From Sporosarcina sp. ACRSM (GTDB taxonomy: Bacteria > Bacillota > Bacilli > Bacillales_A > Planococcaceae): a DNA stretch of 64,000 nt. Under the pieces are notes generated by a model that saw nothing but the letters and a program-made list of their open reading frames with translations, did no database searches and had not been told where the DNA came from. Shown piece by piece: positions 1 through 9,213 of the stretch (its first letter is position 1; each line of letters starts with the position of its first letter). Both the position numbers and the translations under genes were made by a program. The stretch is taken from assembly GCF_022346545.1 (NCBI RefSeq), contig NZ_JAKRNU010000014.1, positions 47,384 to 111,383 of the forward strand, given 5' to 3'.

Positions 1-2049
1 GACTGCTTCATTTAGCTTGTCTAAGTCCTCACTATAAAAAGTGTAGCTCACTTCATTTGTAGGCATGGACATGGAAGTGAAATTCTGGCTCTTCCATTCG
101 CCTGATTGACCAATATTGAACACATAGTCTTCAATTTCGGCGCGCGCTTCCGGAAACTCCTTCATGTCCGGGTCAAAGATCAAGTACATGAGCGCGCCCC
201 CTGCACCGCCACCCATCATGGCTGACATGGTATCGCCGTTCTCCGTTATGGACAATTGGACGATATCGATATCATCACGTTTTAATAAATTTTCTTCCAC
301 TACTTCGATATTTGCTAATGTCTCTTCTTTCAATTCGCCTGCTTCTGGTGTGTATGTCAAGTACATCACTTTTTCCTCATCGCTGCCCATGAAGCTGAAA
401 CCGATCAATGGCGTTAACGCCACACTTCCTGCTAACAGGACAACAGCAACGAGCGAGGTGATGATCTTATGGTTAAGCGTCCAGTTTAGAATCCGCTTAT
501 ATCCATTGGCTAATTTCCCGGCTTCTTTATGGTTGCTTTCTGCTTTCTCCCCATATAATTTCTTTTTAAATAAGAAGTGGGACAATGCAGGGACGATTGT
601 AATCGCAACGAGTAACGATGCGGCAAGCGCAAATGTCATCGTCAATGCGAATGGCATAAACAACTCACCGACCATCCCGCCCACGAAAACGAGTGGTGCG
701 AATACGGCAATTGTCACAATAGTTGAAGACATGATAGGCTTGAACATTTCAATCGTTGCCTCACGAATGAGTGCCCGTCCTGACAGTTTTTCTGTTTTCA
801 AATGCAAACGTCGGTAAATGTTCTCCACCACGACGATGGAGTCATCGATGACCCGGCCGATGGCGACGGTAATCGCACCGAGTGTCATCATATTCAATGT
901 GATATCCATCCAGTTCAAGAGTAACAAAGCCATGAAAATGGACACAGGGATGGAAACGATTGAAATGATTGTCGATTTGAAATCCCGTAAGAAGAGAAGG
1001 ATGATCAGAACGGCAATCAATCCACCGAATAGCGCTTTTTCAATCATTGTGCCAATCGATGCTTCAATAGGCGCACCTTGGTCGAGGGTGACATCGATGA
1101 CCAGGCCATCGATTTTTGCCTGTTCTTCTTGGATTAGATCTTTTACATCGTTGACGACATCGACCGTATTGGCTTGTTGTCCTTTGATGATTTGAATGGC
1201 AATCGCATCTTCACCATTCGTACGTGATACGGATTGTACTTTACCGACTACTTCGATTGTGGCGATGTCTTCGAGTTTCACAAATGGAGACGGAGTGGTG
1301 GCAGTCGGTGTAATCGGGATGAGCATTTCTTTCAGTTCATCCGCCGTCATGAACTTCCCGTCGATCGCGACTGCTTGCTCACCTTCTTCAAATTCGTATA
1401 AGCCCAATGAGACAGCTAGGTCGTTTGCTTGGATCATTTGTTTGACGGTCTCTTCGGTGATGCCAAGTTCAGCCATTTTTGCGTCGTTGTATGTCAGTTG
1501 GACTTCTTCGATATGCTGACCCGAAATGGTAGCCGAAGCGACACCGTCGATTTTCTCGATTTTCGGTAGCAACCCTTCTTCAACGGTCGCTGTCAAATCT
1601 ACAATATCCTCTGTAGAACTACTGACACTCAATGCGACAACGGGCATCATGTTCATGCTGATGGCTGTAATGTTCGACGCTTCTGCCTCTTCAGGCAAAG
1701 TCACCCCATCGAGCGCGGACGCCAATTCACGTTTCGCCTCATCCATGTCGACCCCATATTCATACTCCACTTGGATGTTTGCCATATTGGAATAGGAGTT
1801 GGAGTAAACGGCTTTGACGTTTTCCAGGTTTTCAATCGTTTTCTCTAACGGAATGGACACCTCTTCCATTACTTGTTCAGGAGTTGCCCCTGGATAGACA
1901 TCCATGACCATCAAGTATGGAATTGAAATATCAGGAATGGTCTCTGTTTTCATCTGAGTTCCTGCGTATATGCCTGATGCGGTAATGATGATGGTTAGCA
2001 ACCATACCGCCAATTTATTGTTTAGCACGAAGTTGACTAAATTCTTCAC
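1..2049 (-). CDS. RND-family multidrug/lipopeptide efflux permease (SwrC/YerP-like), 3' part cut by window edge
   Basis: Proton-driven efflux permease of the cytoplasmic membrane. Reading the minus strand from a GTG at 2049 gives 683 uninterrupted codons to the edge. There is a first membrane helix at residues about 12-32, the MKTETIPDISIP segment typical of RND pumps, a large extracytoplasmic loop rich in short beta strands, and then a block of membrane helices from about residue 335. The TM4 motif GRVIDDSIVVVEN, carrying the charged residues of the proton relay, sits near residues 400-410. The start is supported by a purine-rich AGGTAGGTG just upstream. Family members are about 1,000-1,050 residues, so roughly a third is missing. 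The divergent TetR-type gene 100 bp away is the likely regulator, as for swrC and yerO in Bacillus subtilis. The substrate cannot be told from sequence. Confidence 0.93.
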   Translation of the reverse strand, partial: MKNLVNFVLNNKLAVWLLTIIITASGIYAGTQMKTETIPDISIPYLMVMDVYPGATPEQVMEEVSIPLEKTIENLENVKAVYSNSYSNMANIQVEYEYGVDMDEAKRELASALDGVTLPEEAEASNITAISMNMMPVVALSVSSSTEDIVDLTATVEEGLLPKIEKIDGVASATISGQHIEEVQLTYNDAKMAELGITEETVKQMIQANDLAVSLGLYEFEEGEQAVAIDGKFMTADELKEMLIPITPTATTPSPFVKLEDIATIEVVGKVQSVSRTNGEDAIAIQIIKGQQANTVDVVNDVKDLIQEEQAKIDGLVIDVTLDQGAPIEASIGTMIEKALFGGLIAVLIILLFLRDFKSTIISIVSIPVSIFMALLLLNWMDITLNMMTLGAITVAIGRVIDDSIVVVENIYRRLHLKTEKLSGRALIREATIEMFKPIMSSTIVTIAVFAPLVFVGGMVGELFMPFALTMTFALAASLLVAITIVPALSHFLFKKKLYGEKAESNHKEAGKLANGYKRILNWTLNHKIITSLVAVVLLAGSVALTPLIGFSFMGSDEEKVMYLTYTPEAGELKEETLANIEVVEENLLKRDDIDIVQLSITENGDTMSAMMGGGAGGALMYLIFDPDMKEFPEARAEIEDYVFNIGQSGEWKSQNFTSMSMPTNEVSYTFYSEDLDKLNEAV

Positions 2050-2098
2050 GTTTACACCTACCTCAAATTGACTTGGATCATGCAGTTATTTATACTAA

Positions 2099-2112
2099 TG
2101 ACTGAATGGTCA
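2099..2112. promoter_or_regulatory. Candidate TetR-type operator between the RND pump and its regulator
   Basis: The 14-bp sequence TGACTGAATGGTCA has TGAC/GTCA arms around an imperfect centre. It lies in the 100-bp divergent intergenic region, where a repressor could act on both genes. The assignment to the adjacent TetR protein is inference from position and symmetry. Confidence 0.4.
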
Positions 2113-2149
2113 ATTGTCAATGAATACACGGGGAAGTAGGGTAGGTAAA

Positions 2150-2998
2150 ATGATGAAACGACAGCTAATATTGGAAAAGGCATTGGAGCTTTTTGCGGAA
2201 AAAGGCTTTGAAGCAACTTCTGTGCAGCAAATAACTGAGCGTTGTGGGATTTCTAAAGGGGCTTTTTATTTATCGTTTAAATCGAAAGATGAACTGATCT
2301 TAGAAATGATCGACTTTTTTATGTCACAATTAATCTTCGATATTGACCAGGTAGTCAAAGAGGCTGAGTATGAAAATGAACGATTATATAAATTCTACTA
2401 CACCGCATTTCATTCTTTCTATAAACGATCCGATTTTACAAAGATTTTTATGAAAGAGCAACTCCACTCGTTTAACAAAGAGCTGATCATGAAAATACAT
2501 AGCTATGATCAATTGATGGAGAACATCATCTTATCTATGGTGGAGCAATTATATGGGGAAGAAATTGAACTGATCAAATTTGATTTGGTTTATATCATTA
2601 AAGGTTTCCTGAAGACCTACTCGGAGTTTTTCATCTTCTATCAATACCCATTGGATTTGGATTTACTCGCTCAATCACTTGTTGAAAAAACCAATTTGCT
2701 TGCCAGACGGACAACAATCCCGTTTATCTCACAGGAAATCATGCAGGTGCTGAAGAGACCTGCAAACGAAGTGGCGTCAAAGGACGACATTTTAGAGATG
2801 TTAGAACAGAAAATTAAAGAAATGGAAGAGTCTGTTGAAAAAGAGTCCTTAATCTTATTAAAGCAACAAGTGCTGGAGGAAACTTACAGCTATGCAATTG
2901 TAAAAGGATTATTGGAGAACATACGGCAACATCCACATTGTAAATGGGTTTCTTATGTACTTCAAAATTATTTTGAAAGGGAAGGCGACATGCGATAA
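2150..2998 (+). CDS. TetR/AcrR family transcriptional regulator, probable repressor of the divergent RND pump
   Basis: DNA-binding regulator of about 282 residues. The N-terminal helix-turn-helix (residues about 5-55) has the typical pattern: ALELFAEKGFEATSVQQIT, then GISKGAFYLSFKSKDELI. The remaining 220 residues are helical, longer than the usual 190-200-residue TetR total, and include a charged Glu/Lys-rich segment near residues 210-240. An ORF can be opened from TTG at 2114. I prefer the ATG pair at 2150/2153, because AGTAGGGTAGGT lies just upstream and the TetR helix starts right after. It is divergent from the RND gene, an arrangement like yerO-swrC of B. subtilis. The last codons run into a terminator-like hairpin that is part of a duplicated segment. 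Confidence 0.9.
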   Translation: MMKRQLILEKALELFAEKGFEATSVQQITERCGISKGAFYLSFKSKDELILEMIDFFMSQLIFDIDQVVKEAEYENERLYKFYYTAFHSFYKRSDFTKIFMKEQLHSFNKELIMKIHSYDQLMENIILSMVEQLYGEEIELIKFDLVYIIKGFLKTYSEFFIFYQYPLDLDLLAQSLVEKTNLLARRTTIPFISQEIMQVLKRPANEVASKDDILEMLEQKIKEMEESVEKESLILLKQQVLEETYSYAIVKGLLENIRQHPHCKWVSYVLQNYFEREGDMR

Positions 2999-3008
2999 AT
3001 ATGTCGTC
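2985..3008 (+). repeat. Terminator-hairpin copy 1, overlapping the tetR stop codon
   Basis: A 24-nt segment with CGACAT and ATGTCG arms. It is repeated at 3211-3234 with only three differences. This copy contains the tetR stop codon (TAA at 2996-2998) but is not followed by a T-tract; the second copy is. The simplest reading is one ancestral gene-end terminator that has been duplicated around inserted DNA. Confidence 0.7.
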
Positions 3009-3009
3009 C

Positions 3010-3133
3010 CAGCCTGTTGACAAACGCTCGCATCCGTTGTTGCTCGTCTCGCTCGTCCGCTCATGAACTTCAGTTCTATTCGCGTCTTCGCTCGACTTCG
3101 CGCCTAGGCTGACAAGCGTTTTCAATCAGGCTG
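3010..3133. repeat. 124-bp inverted-repeat-bounded intergenic element
   Basis: The left end (3010-3028, CAGCCTGTTGACAAACGCT) is matched by the right end (3115-3133) read on the other strand, with differences only in the central few bases. The interior is rich in CGCTCG/CTTCG runs, unlike the AT-rich neighbourhood, and has no credible gene. It resembles a small non-autonomous mobile or palindromic repeat. No other copy was found in this window, so its status as a genomic repeat family is inferred. Confidence 0.5.
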
Positions 3134-3168
3134 AGGGAAGTATTAATTGACAGCATATACTTCAAAAA

Positions 3169-3207
3169 AGAGTGTAGACAAAGTAAAAACAACTTTGTCT
3201 ACACTCT
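3169..3207. terminator. Perfect 16-bp hairpin, terminator-like
   Basis: AGAGTGTAGACAAAGT (3169-3184) and its exact reverse complement (3192-3207) flank a 7-nt loop. There is no T-run directly after it, so it may be a bidirectional or degraded terminator, or part of the inserted DNA between the two duplicated terminator copies. Confidence 0.55.
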
Positions 3208-3210
3208 AAG

Positions 3211-3240
3211 GTGACATACAATAAATATGTCGTCTTTTTT
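3211..3240 (+). terminator. Rho-independent terminator (copy 2 of the duplicated hairpin)
   Basis: The hairpin arms GACAT/ATGTC are followed by CTTTTTT. It matches the segment at 2985-3008 in 21 of 24 positions and, unlike that copy, carries the T-tract. It is probably the original tetR terminator tail. Confidence 0.65.
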
Positions 3241-3358
3241 AATTTAATTCCGAATATTACCCTTTTTTTAATTGTTTAAGTATGATAATATTCAGATAAT
3301 GGGATGTGCTTCCATAATTAGAAATATTGATGGACAATTTTTAGGGGGAGGGAATGGG

Positions 3359-5101
3359 ATGTTAAACGTTACAGAGAAAAGTGCGTTTTCAAAATATCCA
3401 CAGCAGCCTCATGGCGGCAAATTGGTCGATAAAGTGGTGGTCGGTCAAGAACGGGAGGAAGAACTGATCCGGGCAAAACAGCTTCCGACAATCATGGTGG
3501 ATATGGAAGCTGTCATTACACTTGAAATGATTGCAACGGGGGTTTTGTCTCCGAATGAAGGTTTTATGAACGAAGCCGATTATAATTCCGTTCTGACGAA
3601 AGGCCGGCTTACAAATGGGCTGATCTGGCCGGCACCGCTTAGCTTTGCTCCAATCGGGAATCGGAACAAAGAAATCATCGAGTCACTTTCAATTGGGGAT
3701 GAAGTGACGTTGGCTGATGAAAATAATGAGCCGGTTGCCATTCTGACACTTGAAGATATTTTTAAATATGATAAAGCACACCGTGCCCAAAGTCTTTTTG
3801 GTACGACTGACCGCAATCACCCGGGAGTCGATTCAATTTACCGAAGGATGGGAGATGTCTCGTTAGGAGGTCCGATCAAGCTATTGCAGCGTGTCGATTG
3901 GGGACCATTCGAAAAGCTACGCTTGGAACCGAAAGATACGTGGCATACCTTTTATGAAGAAAAGAAATTCCGGTCTGCTGCAGGATTCATCACGGGTGCG
4001 AATCCATTGCATAGAGGCCATGAATATATCCATAAGAATGCATTGGAAGAAATCGATGGCCTATTGCTTCAACCGTTGGTGGAGATGGCGAAACGGGAAT
4101 ATACACGCCATGAATTCCGCATGTTGTCATATCGGAGTGTGCTAGATACGTATTATCCAAAAGGCCGTTCCATTCTAGCTCCATTGCGCGTAACTTATAT
4201 TTTTGCAGGACCAAGGGAAACGGTTTTACATGCGTTAATCATGAAAAACTATGGCTGTACACACGCGCTCATTGGGCGGGACCATGCGGGAATCGGAGAC
4301 TATTATGATAAGTATGCAAGCCATAGCATCTTCGATGAATTCAAGCCGGAAGAGTTAGGGATCGATATCCGCCTATTCCATGAAGTGTTTTACTGCACTC
4401 GTTGCGATAGTCCGGCTACTGTTCAGTCCTGTCCGCATGATGAGCGGTTCCGCATCAATATTTCAGGCACGGGGATCCGGGAAATGCTTCGTCACGGAAT
4501 CATGCCGCCGAAGGAAATTGTGCGTCCTGAATCTGCTCGCATTGCAATCCAGGGCGTGCAACCGAAAGGGCTCGATGAGGCTGGACGGGCTATTTCGCCG
4601 GTTGGAAAAACGTTGAAAAGCATATTCCCTTACTATTTGGAAAGAGCGAGACTCGGGGGACCGAAACGCCTTCAACCATTGACGGTAGAAGAGTTGACGA
4701 ATCTCGATTTGGAAATGGCCAACTTGGATGTCCGCACAAATGCTGACCGGATTTACCATGATATTTTCGAAGAATATAGCAGTGTCGGCGATACGAATCG
4801 TAGCTTGCAGCCTGAATGGGTGGCAGATGCTCGTGAAGCATTGCGCGGCCAACAACAAATGGTCATTCAGGATTTGGAGCAGAAAGTGGCCATGGCTCCA
4901 ATCACTGCATCCGATGAGTTCATGTACCAGGATAAGGAAGAGGCGCAGCGCGAATTGGAAGTGGCGAAACAGATCTTGTCGGATATTCCGAAAGTGCTCA
5001 CGGAGGAAGAACTGCAATATCGCACATGGAATCTTCTGCCGTACAATCGTTATCGCGGTAGCGATGAACCGGAAGCGCAACAAGATGACACCGAAAAGTG
5101 A
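3359..5101 (+). CDS. ATP sulfurylase (Sat)-like protein with altered QTRN motif and 180-residue C-terminal extension
   Basis: 580 residues. Residues about 15-400 align by eye with sulfate adenylyltransferases: PUA-like N-domain, NPLHRGHEYI near residue 215, GRDHAGIGDYY near 305, a Cys cluster CTRCDSPATVQSCPH near 346-360, and a SGTGIREMLRHG motif. In canonical Sat the ATP/sulfate motif reads F-Q-T-R-N-P. Here it reads F-I-T-G-A-N-P, so the sulfate-binding Gln and Arg are missing, while the HxxH part is intact. Residues 400-580 are an additional charged, helical domain not found in the usual 380-430-residue enzyme; I do not recognise it. The start ATG 3359 has GGGGGAGGG eight bases upstream; an in-frame TTG at 3272 has none. 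No cysH, cysC or cysP neighbours, so the role in sulfate assimilation is uncertain. Confidence 0.8.
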   Translation: MLNVTEKSAFSKYPQQPHGGKLVDKVVVGQEREEELIRAKQLPTIMVDMEAVITLEMIATGVLSPNEGFMNEADYNSVLTKGRLTNGLIWPAPLSFAPIGNRNKEIIESLSIGDEVTLADENNEPVAILTLEDIFKYDKAHRAQSLFGTTDRNHPGVDSIYRRMGDVSLGGPIKLLQRVDWGPFEKLRLEPKDTWHTFYEEKKFRSAAGFITGANPLHRGHEYIHKNALEEIDGLLLQPLVEMAKREYTRHEFRMLSYRSVLDTYYPKGRSILAPLRVTYIFAGPRETVLHALIMKNYGCTHALIGRDHAGIGDYYDKYASHSIFDEFKPEELGIDIRLFHEVFYCTRCDSPATVQSCPHDERFRINISGTGIREMLRHGIMPPKEIVRPESARIAIQGVQPKGLDEAGRAISPVGKTLKSIFPYYLERARLGGPKRLQPLTVEELTNLDLEMANLDVRTNADRIYHDIFEEYSSVGDTNRSLQPEWVADAREALRGQQQMVIQDLEQKVAMAPITASDEFMYQDKEEAQRELEVAKQILSDIPKVLTEEELQYRTWNLLPYNRYRGSDEPEAQQDDTEK

Positions 5102-5119
5102 ATCACTCCATTTGAACAG

Positions 5120-5168
5120 CATCCGCCGATTGGCTCTCCAGTCGGCGGATGTTTACACGTTTTTTTCG
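5120..5168 (+). terminator. Rho-independent terminator after the Sat-like gene
   Basis: Stem CATCCGCCGA (5120-5129) pairs with TCGGCGGATG (5142-5151). A T-rich tail ending in TTTTTTT follows. Confidence 0.8.
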
Positions 5169-5274
5169 ATAATTGAGGTATATTCTTGTCCATGTCGCCA
5201 TATAGTCTATACGGTGGTTTACATTTCCAAAATTTGTTGTAATATTAAGAGAAAGAGAATCTAGGAGGGATATT

Positions 5275-7506
5275 TTGGATAGGTTTAAGAAAGTTGGAAT
5301 TCTATTAGGCTCTTCTGTTTTATCACTAGGTATGTTTTCATCGGTTGCCGGTGCTTCAACGCCGATGGATGGACAACCAGAAAGGGTACAGATTCAAGTC
5401 GCTGCTACAGACACGGTTTTTACGAAAGAGGATTTAATTAAGAAATTTCGTGAGTTATTCCCAAAGCAGTTTGATTTCTTAACGGCTAATGATTTTCAAA
5501 TGAGTAATGCCCACGTTTATCCCAATGATGATACGTTGCGCCATGATTTGTATTTCTCCAAAACGGTGAATGGCAAAGACGTTTACGGGAATGTTGGTTT
5601 TGTTGGAAAAGACTTAGACATTGAGTATTTTCATTATCAACCTGCCGATATAACAGAGGCTTTGTTCCCAGCGAAAGTTTCCAAAGAAGAGGCGCAGAAA
5701 AAAGCCGAGAGTTTTGTGAATAACTTTTTGGGCGGCAAGGGCTATAAACTCGAAACAGACATGTATAACTATTATCCGAAACAGGTCTTAACGGAACCGA
5801 TTCGATACTCCTTTTCTTTCGCCCGTACGGAAAATGACGTTTCCATTGATGATCAAAGAATGGAAGTATCTGTTCTCGGGAATGGAGAAATCGTTAGCTT
5901 CTACAAAATGTCAAGCGAGTCGAAATCGTCTACTTTTGACGATGTCAAACAAATAAAAGAAAACGATGAAATGCTAGCAAAAGTAAAGGAACAACTTTCA
6001 GCAGAGTTGAATTATCAAATAAACTATGATTACGCAACGGGTGATCGCAAAGTCCAGCTCGTATATCAGCCGACATCAAAATTACAAGGCGTTCACGCGA
6101 TTTCAGGTAAATGGTTAACGCCAAGCGGCTATGTAGAGGATTTTCCAGAGAAGTCAAAAATTGAAATGTTGGCCGAAAATCCACTGCCGCCAAGACAAGA
6201 TAGCATTACGGTAGACGAAGCGAAGAAAATTGCCGAAAAGTTACTTGCTGTGGATTCCGATAAGGTGAAGTTAAATATCAACTCTATCCATGAAATGGAG
6301 AATTATGATGGACGAGAAGTAATCAGTGTTCAATATATGTATGAATATGCGCGTGGCGGAAGCGGCACGAATTTAGACATTGATAAGCAGACAGGTGAAG
6401 TCATTCAATATAGCGATATAAAAAACCATCTGTTAGATGAACTTGGAGAAAAAACTAAAAACGAAAAGGCGATTTCCCAGCAAGATGCGATTGCCAAAGC
6501 TGTCAGCTATGCAAAGGAATGGGTTCCATCCTATCTACACGATTATGCGATGCCTATAGATGAACCTTATGTTGACGAATGGCAAGGTGGGTATTACGTT
6601 ACCTTCCCGAGAATCGTCAATGGCATTGTTGTGATTGGGGATTCCATTAGTGTGGGCGTCGCTGCTGATGGCTCTTTAAATAGCCTAAATGTCAATTATC
6701 AAGAGACAGAAAACTGGCCTTCTAGCGACCAAGTGATCTCTGAAGAAGAAGCGAAAGCGAAATTGGAAGAGGCACTCAGCCTCAAACTAACGTATATGAA
6801 ACATGCGAAAAACGAAGACAAGGATCATTATAATCTCGTCTATGTGCCTGTATTTAACGGAGATTCATATAGTTATTTAGATGCCAATACAGGAGAATGG
6901 AATAATTTCTTGGATGATCAAAATTCAGTTTCCATTTCACATCCTTGGGCGGAAGATGAACTAAATTATCTCATTAGCGCTAAAATTTTAGATGTAAAAG
7001 ATCCTGAAAACTTTAATGCAGATGCTTCGATTACAAAAGGGGAAGCATTGAAAATCGTTATGAATTCACTCACTTATATCTATGACGGGCCATATTATTA
7101 TGGCAGAGAAAACCAAAAACAAACGTTTGACAATATCGATCCGAAACACCCATTGTATAATGTGGTTGAACGTGCGGTTGGTGCAGGAATCATTCAAACG
7201 AACAGCAAGAAGTTCGATGTCGATTCGTCAATCACAAGAGAAGAATTAGCGGTTTGGTCTATCCGCGCGCTAGGCTTAGAGCAAGCGGCTAAAAAGAGCA
7301 GCATCTATAAACTCGATTTTAAGGATGCCGATAAAGTTCAAACGGCATACACGGGGTATGTTGCCCTAGCAAGTTCCTTGGGAATCATCGAAGCAGATCA
7401 AGATCAGTTTAATCCAACGCGAGAAGTAACATACGCAGAGTTGGCTGTGTCAACGGTTCGTCTGGCGCATGAAATCGCTGAAAATGGAAGAGGTTTACGT
7501 TACTAA
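5275..7506 (+). CDS. Secreted YcdB/PepSY-type protein with three C-terminal SLH domains
   Basis: 743 residues with an N-terminal signal peptide (KK, hydrophobic run, cleavage near AGAS at about residue 27). Residues about 130-545 hold repeated YcdB/YcdC-PepSY-like modules, each beginning with an E(E/D)A.K.A.. helix followed by strands ending in VxY.. patterns. The C-terminus has three S-layer homology repeats (about 557-605, 620-670, 680-735) with typical F.D.....Y..V..A...GII and ..RE.... patterns, indicating non-covalent anchoring to cell-wall polysaccharide. It starts with TTG at 5275, seven bases after AGGAGGGA. The gene stands alone between two terminators. YcdB-domain proteins are often encoded in spore-formers and are thought to be inhibitory or propeptide-like; no peptidase motif is visible here, so the function is open. 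Confidence 0.85.
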   Translation: MDRFKKVGILLGSSVLSLGMFSSVAGASTPMDGQPERVQIQVAATDTVFTKEDLIKKFRELFPKQFDFLTANDFQMSNAHVYPNDDTLRHDLYFSKTVNGKDVYGNVGFVGKDLDIEYFHYQPADITEALFPAKVSKEEAQKKAESFVNNFLGGKGYKLETDMYNYYPKQVLTEPIRYSFSFARTENDVSIDDQRMEVSVLGNGEIVSFYKMSSESKSSTFDDVKQIKENDEMLAKVKEQLSAELNYQINYDYATGDRKVQLVYQPTSKLQGVHAISGKWLTPSGYVEDFPEKSKIEMLAENPLPPRQDSITVDEAKKIAEKLLAVDSDKVKLNINSIHEMENYDGREVISVQYMYEYARGGSGTNLDIDKQTGEVIQYSDIKNHLLDELGEKTKNEKAISQQDAIAKAVSYAKEWVPSYLHDYAMPIDEPYVDEWQGGYYVTFPRIVNGIVVIGDSISVGVAADGSLNSLNVNYQETENWPSSDQVISEEEAKAKLEEALSLKLTYMKHAKNEDKDHYNLVYVPVFNGDSYSYLDANTGEWNNFLDDQNSVSISHPWAEDELNYLISAKILDVKDPENFNADASITKGEALKIVMNSLTYIYDGPYYYGRENQKQTFDNIDPKHPLYNVVERAVGAGIIQTNSKKFDVDSSITREELAVWSIRALGLEQAAKKSSIYKLDFKDADKVQTAYTGYVALASSLGIIEADQDQFNPTREVTYAELAVSTVRLAHEIAENGRGLRY

Positions 7507-7548
7507 GAGCTTTTGAACAAAGCCATTGAAATGAAGGAACACCATTAT

Positions 7549-7595
7549 CCCCCTCCATCGTATGAGCACCTACACGATGGAGGGGGAGTTTGTCT
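7549..7595 (+). terminator. Strong terminator hairpin after the SLH protein gene
   Basis: CCCCCTCCATCGT and its exact complement form a 13-bp stem with a short loop. It is followed by AGTTTGTCT, a weak T-tract. It may serve both converging transcripts (the downstream speD-speE gene ends at 7657). Confidence 0.75.
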
Positions 7596-7656
7596 AATTA
7601 ACATGCATTCATGAAAGCTATTAATCCTATTTTTTGTCAGAAGAATAGACCTTTAC

Positions 7657-8982
7657 CTATGAGGAAATGTTTTTTATTTCTACTTGGTATAGTGTATGCA
7701 ATTTTAGACTCGTCTCACTGTTTACAATTGCAGTTTCCTTCACGGATAGCATTTCTGGAGAAATTTTAAACAAGGTTTCCATGTTGGTAGAGAGAGCTTG
7801 GTGAGGGACAGAGATTTCGGGTATCGTTCCTATGAACTTGTTTTGTGTCGCTAAATGAAACCCCCATAAACCAAAAGAAGGTACAGTGACTGTGTATGGC
7901 AAAGTATTTAGACCGGCGCTCGTTATGGTTTTAGCAATACTCCAAAACACTTGTGGCGTGTCCTCTGGTGAGTTGGATTGGCAAACTATTGCGCCATCAA
8001 CGACTAAATGCTTGGCAATTTTGCCGAATAATTCTTTGGTATAGAGTGAACTCAGGATGGGGTCTACAGGGTCTGGAAAATCGATGATAATCACATCATA
8101 AGGTTGTAAATCTCTCTCTATATATATTTTTGAATCCTCGGAGTGAACAGTTAATCTATCATCCAACAATGAACGATTGTTCTGAGCTACTAATGCAGGT
8201 TCACTTTTAGCGAGTTCGACAATCATTGGATCAATGTCGACGAGATCAACATGTTTAACATTTGGATACTTCAGAACTTCTCGCAAAGCAAGACCGTCTC
8301 CTCCACCTAAAATGAGAATTCGTTCATGCGAACCTGCAACCTCCATTGCCGGATAAACCAATGCTTCATGATAATGTCTTTCATCCAAGGAACAAAACTG
8401 TAGCTCTTGGTTTAAATACAAACGAAGATCATTTGCCTCAACCAATAAAATGTCTTGATATTGACTTTCCCCATGAAAAAGAATATTGTGTTTACCTGAC
8501 GCAATCTCCTTCAATTGTATCAAGTCCCAATCATTCCCACGATCCTCTTGTAAAGGAAATAATGCACGGGAATCTACTTTTTCATCCAACAATATATTGG
8601 ATGAAAGATTTAGTGTTCTCATGGTGGGTTTCGTGTGGGGTTCTTCTCCTCGATTGAGCTCGAACACAGCTGTTCGCTTAGCTTGTATTTTAGTAAGGAT
8701 TCCTTCCAATGCTGGCCATATATCCTGATTTCCACAAGTATATAAATCCAACGCTACATAACCATATTCTGGCCATGTATGAATTGAAATATGTGAAGTG
8801 GAAATACCAATAACTCCTGTCACTCCTTGAGGCGTGAAGGAATGAAAATGAGATGATAAGATTTCCATTCCTAACTGCTTTATTGCTTTCGTTAGCAATT
8901 CCTCTAATACTGTTGCATCATTAAGAATTTCTCTCTGACAATCAAATGCATCGATTACGAGATGTTGCCCATTCGTATCCAT
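7657..8982 (-). CDS. Fused S-adenosylmethionine decarboxylase-spermidine synthase (SpeD-SpeE)
   Basis: 441 residues joining two polyamine enzymes. Residues 1-120 are a prokaryotic (class 1B) AdoMet decarboxylase. With the start at 8982, Ser63, His68 and Cys83 fall exactly on the canonical pyruvoyl-forming Ser and the processing/catalytic His and Cys (SHISIHTWPEYGY...TCG). The residue before Ser63 is Thr instead of the usual Glu. Residues about 170-430 are spermidine synthase: LILGGGDGLALREVL binds decarboxylated SAM, DLVDIDP follows, and DVIIIDFPDPVDP carries the catalytic Asp. The product would convert SAM and putrescine to spermidine in one polypeptide. An upstream TTG (9048) is in frame, but ATG 8982 has GGAAAG ahead of it and fits the family N-terminus MDTxGxH. 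It is divergent from a homospermidine-synthase-like gene, so the two probably form one polyamine locus. Confidence 0.92.
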   Translation of the reverse strand: MDTNGQHLVIDAFDCQREILNDATVLEELLTKAIKQLGMEILSSHFHSFTPQGVTGVIGISTSHISIHTWPEYGYVALDLYTCGNQDIWPALEGILTKIQAKRTAVFELNRGEEPHTKPTMRTLNLSSNILLDEKVDSRALFPLQEDRGNDWDLIQLKEIASGKHNILFHGESQYQDILLVEANDLRLYLNQELQFCSLDERHYHEALVYPAMEVAGSHERILILGGGDGLALREVLKYPNVKHVDLVDIDPMIVELAKSEPALVAQNNRSLLDDRLTVHSEDSKIYIERDLQPYDVIIIDFPDPVDPILSSLYTKELFGKIAKHLVVDGAIVCQSNSPEDTPQVFWSIAKTITSAGLNTLPYTVTVPSFGLWGFHLATQNKFIGTIPEISVPHQALSTNMETLFKISPEMLSVKETAIVNSETSLKLHTLYQVEIKNISS

Positions 8983-9213
8983 CAAATCACTGCTTTCCGT
9001 TATTGTGAATGAGTTGTCATAGTGGTTTGAGTTTCCATGCTTATCCAACTATTCTACAGTTAATGTATGTACAAGTTATAAGAAGGCCTGTGCACCTTCC
9101 TTAATTTAGTGAAGTGAGTCGGAGAAAATGCTAGTTTGCACTTAATTGGACAACTGTCTGCGCGCAATCACTTTCAACTACATATAGTAAGAAAAAGTAG
9201 GAGAGGCGTTAAA

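Noticed and set aside
164..1795. Run of plus-strand open frames across the first 1.8 kb
   Set aside because: They are antisense to a continuous RND permease frame on the minus strand, which has clear family motifs and a good start site.
2814..3125. Minus-strand frame of 103 codons
   Set aside because: It runs through the tetR 3' end and the inverted-repeat element and has no ribosome binding site or family likeness.
4463..5122. Minus-strand frame of 219 codons opposite the Sat-like gene
   Set aside because: Composition is typical of an antisense shadow (His/Arg/Phe-rich) and the plus strand has a strong family match.
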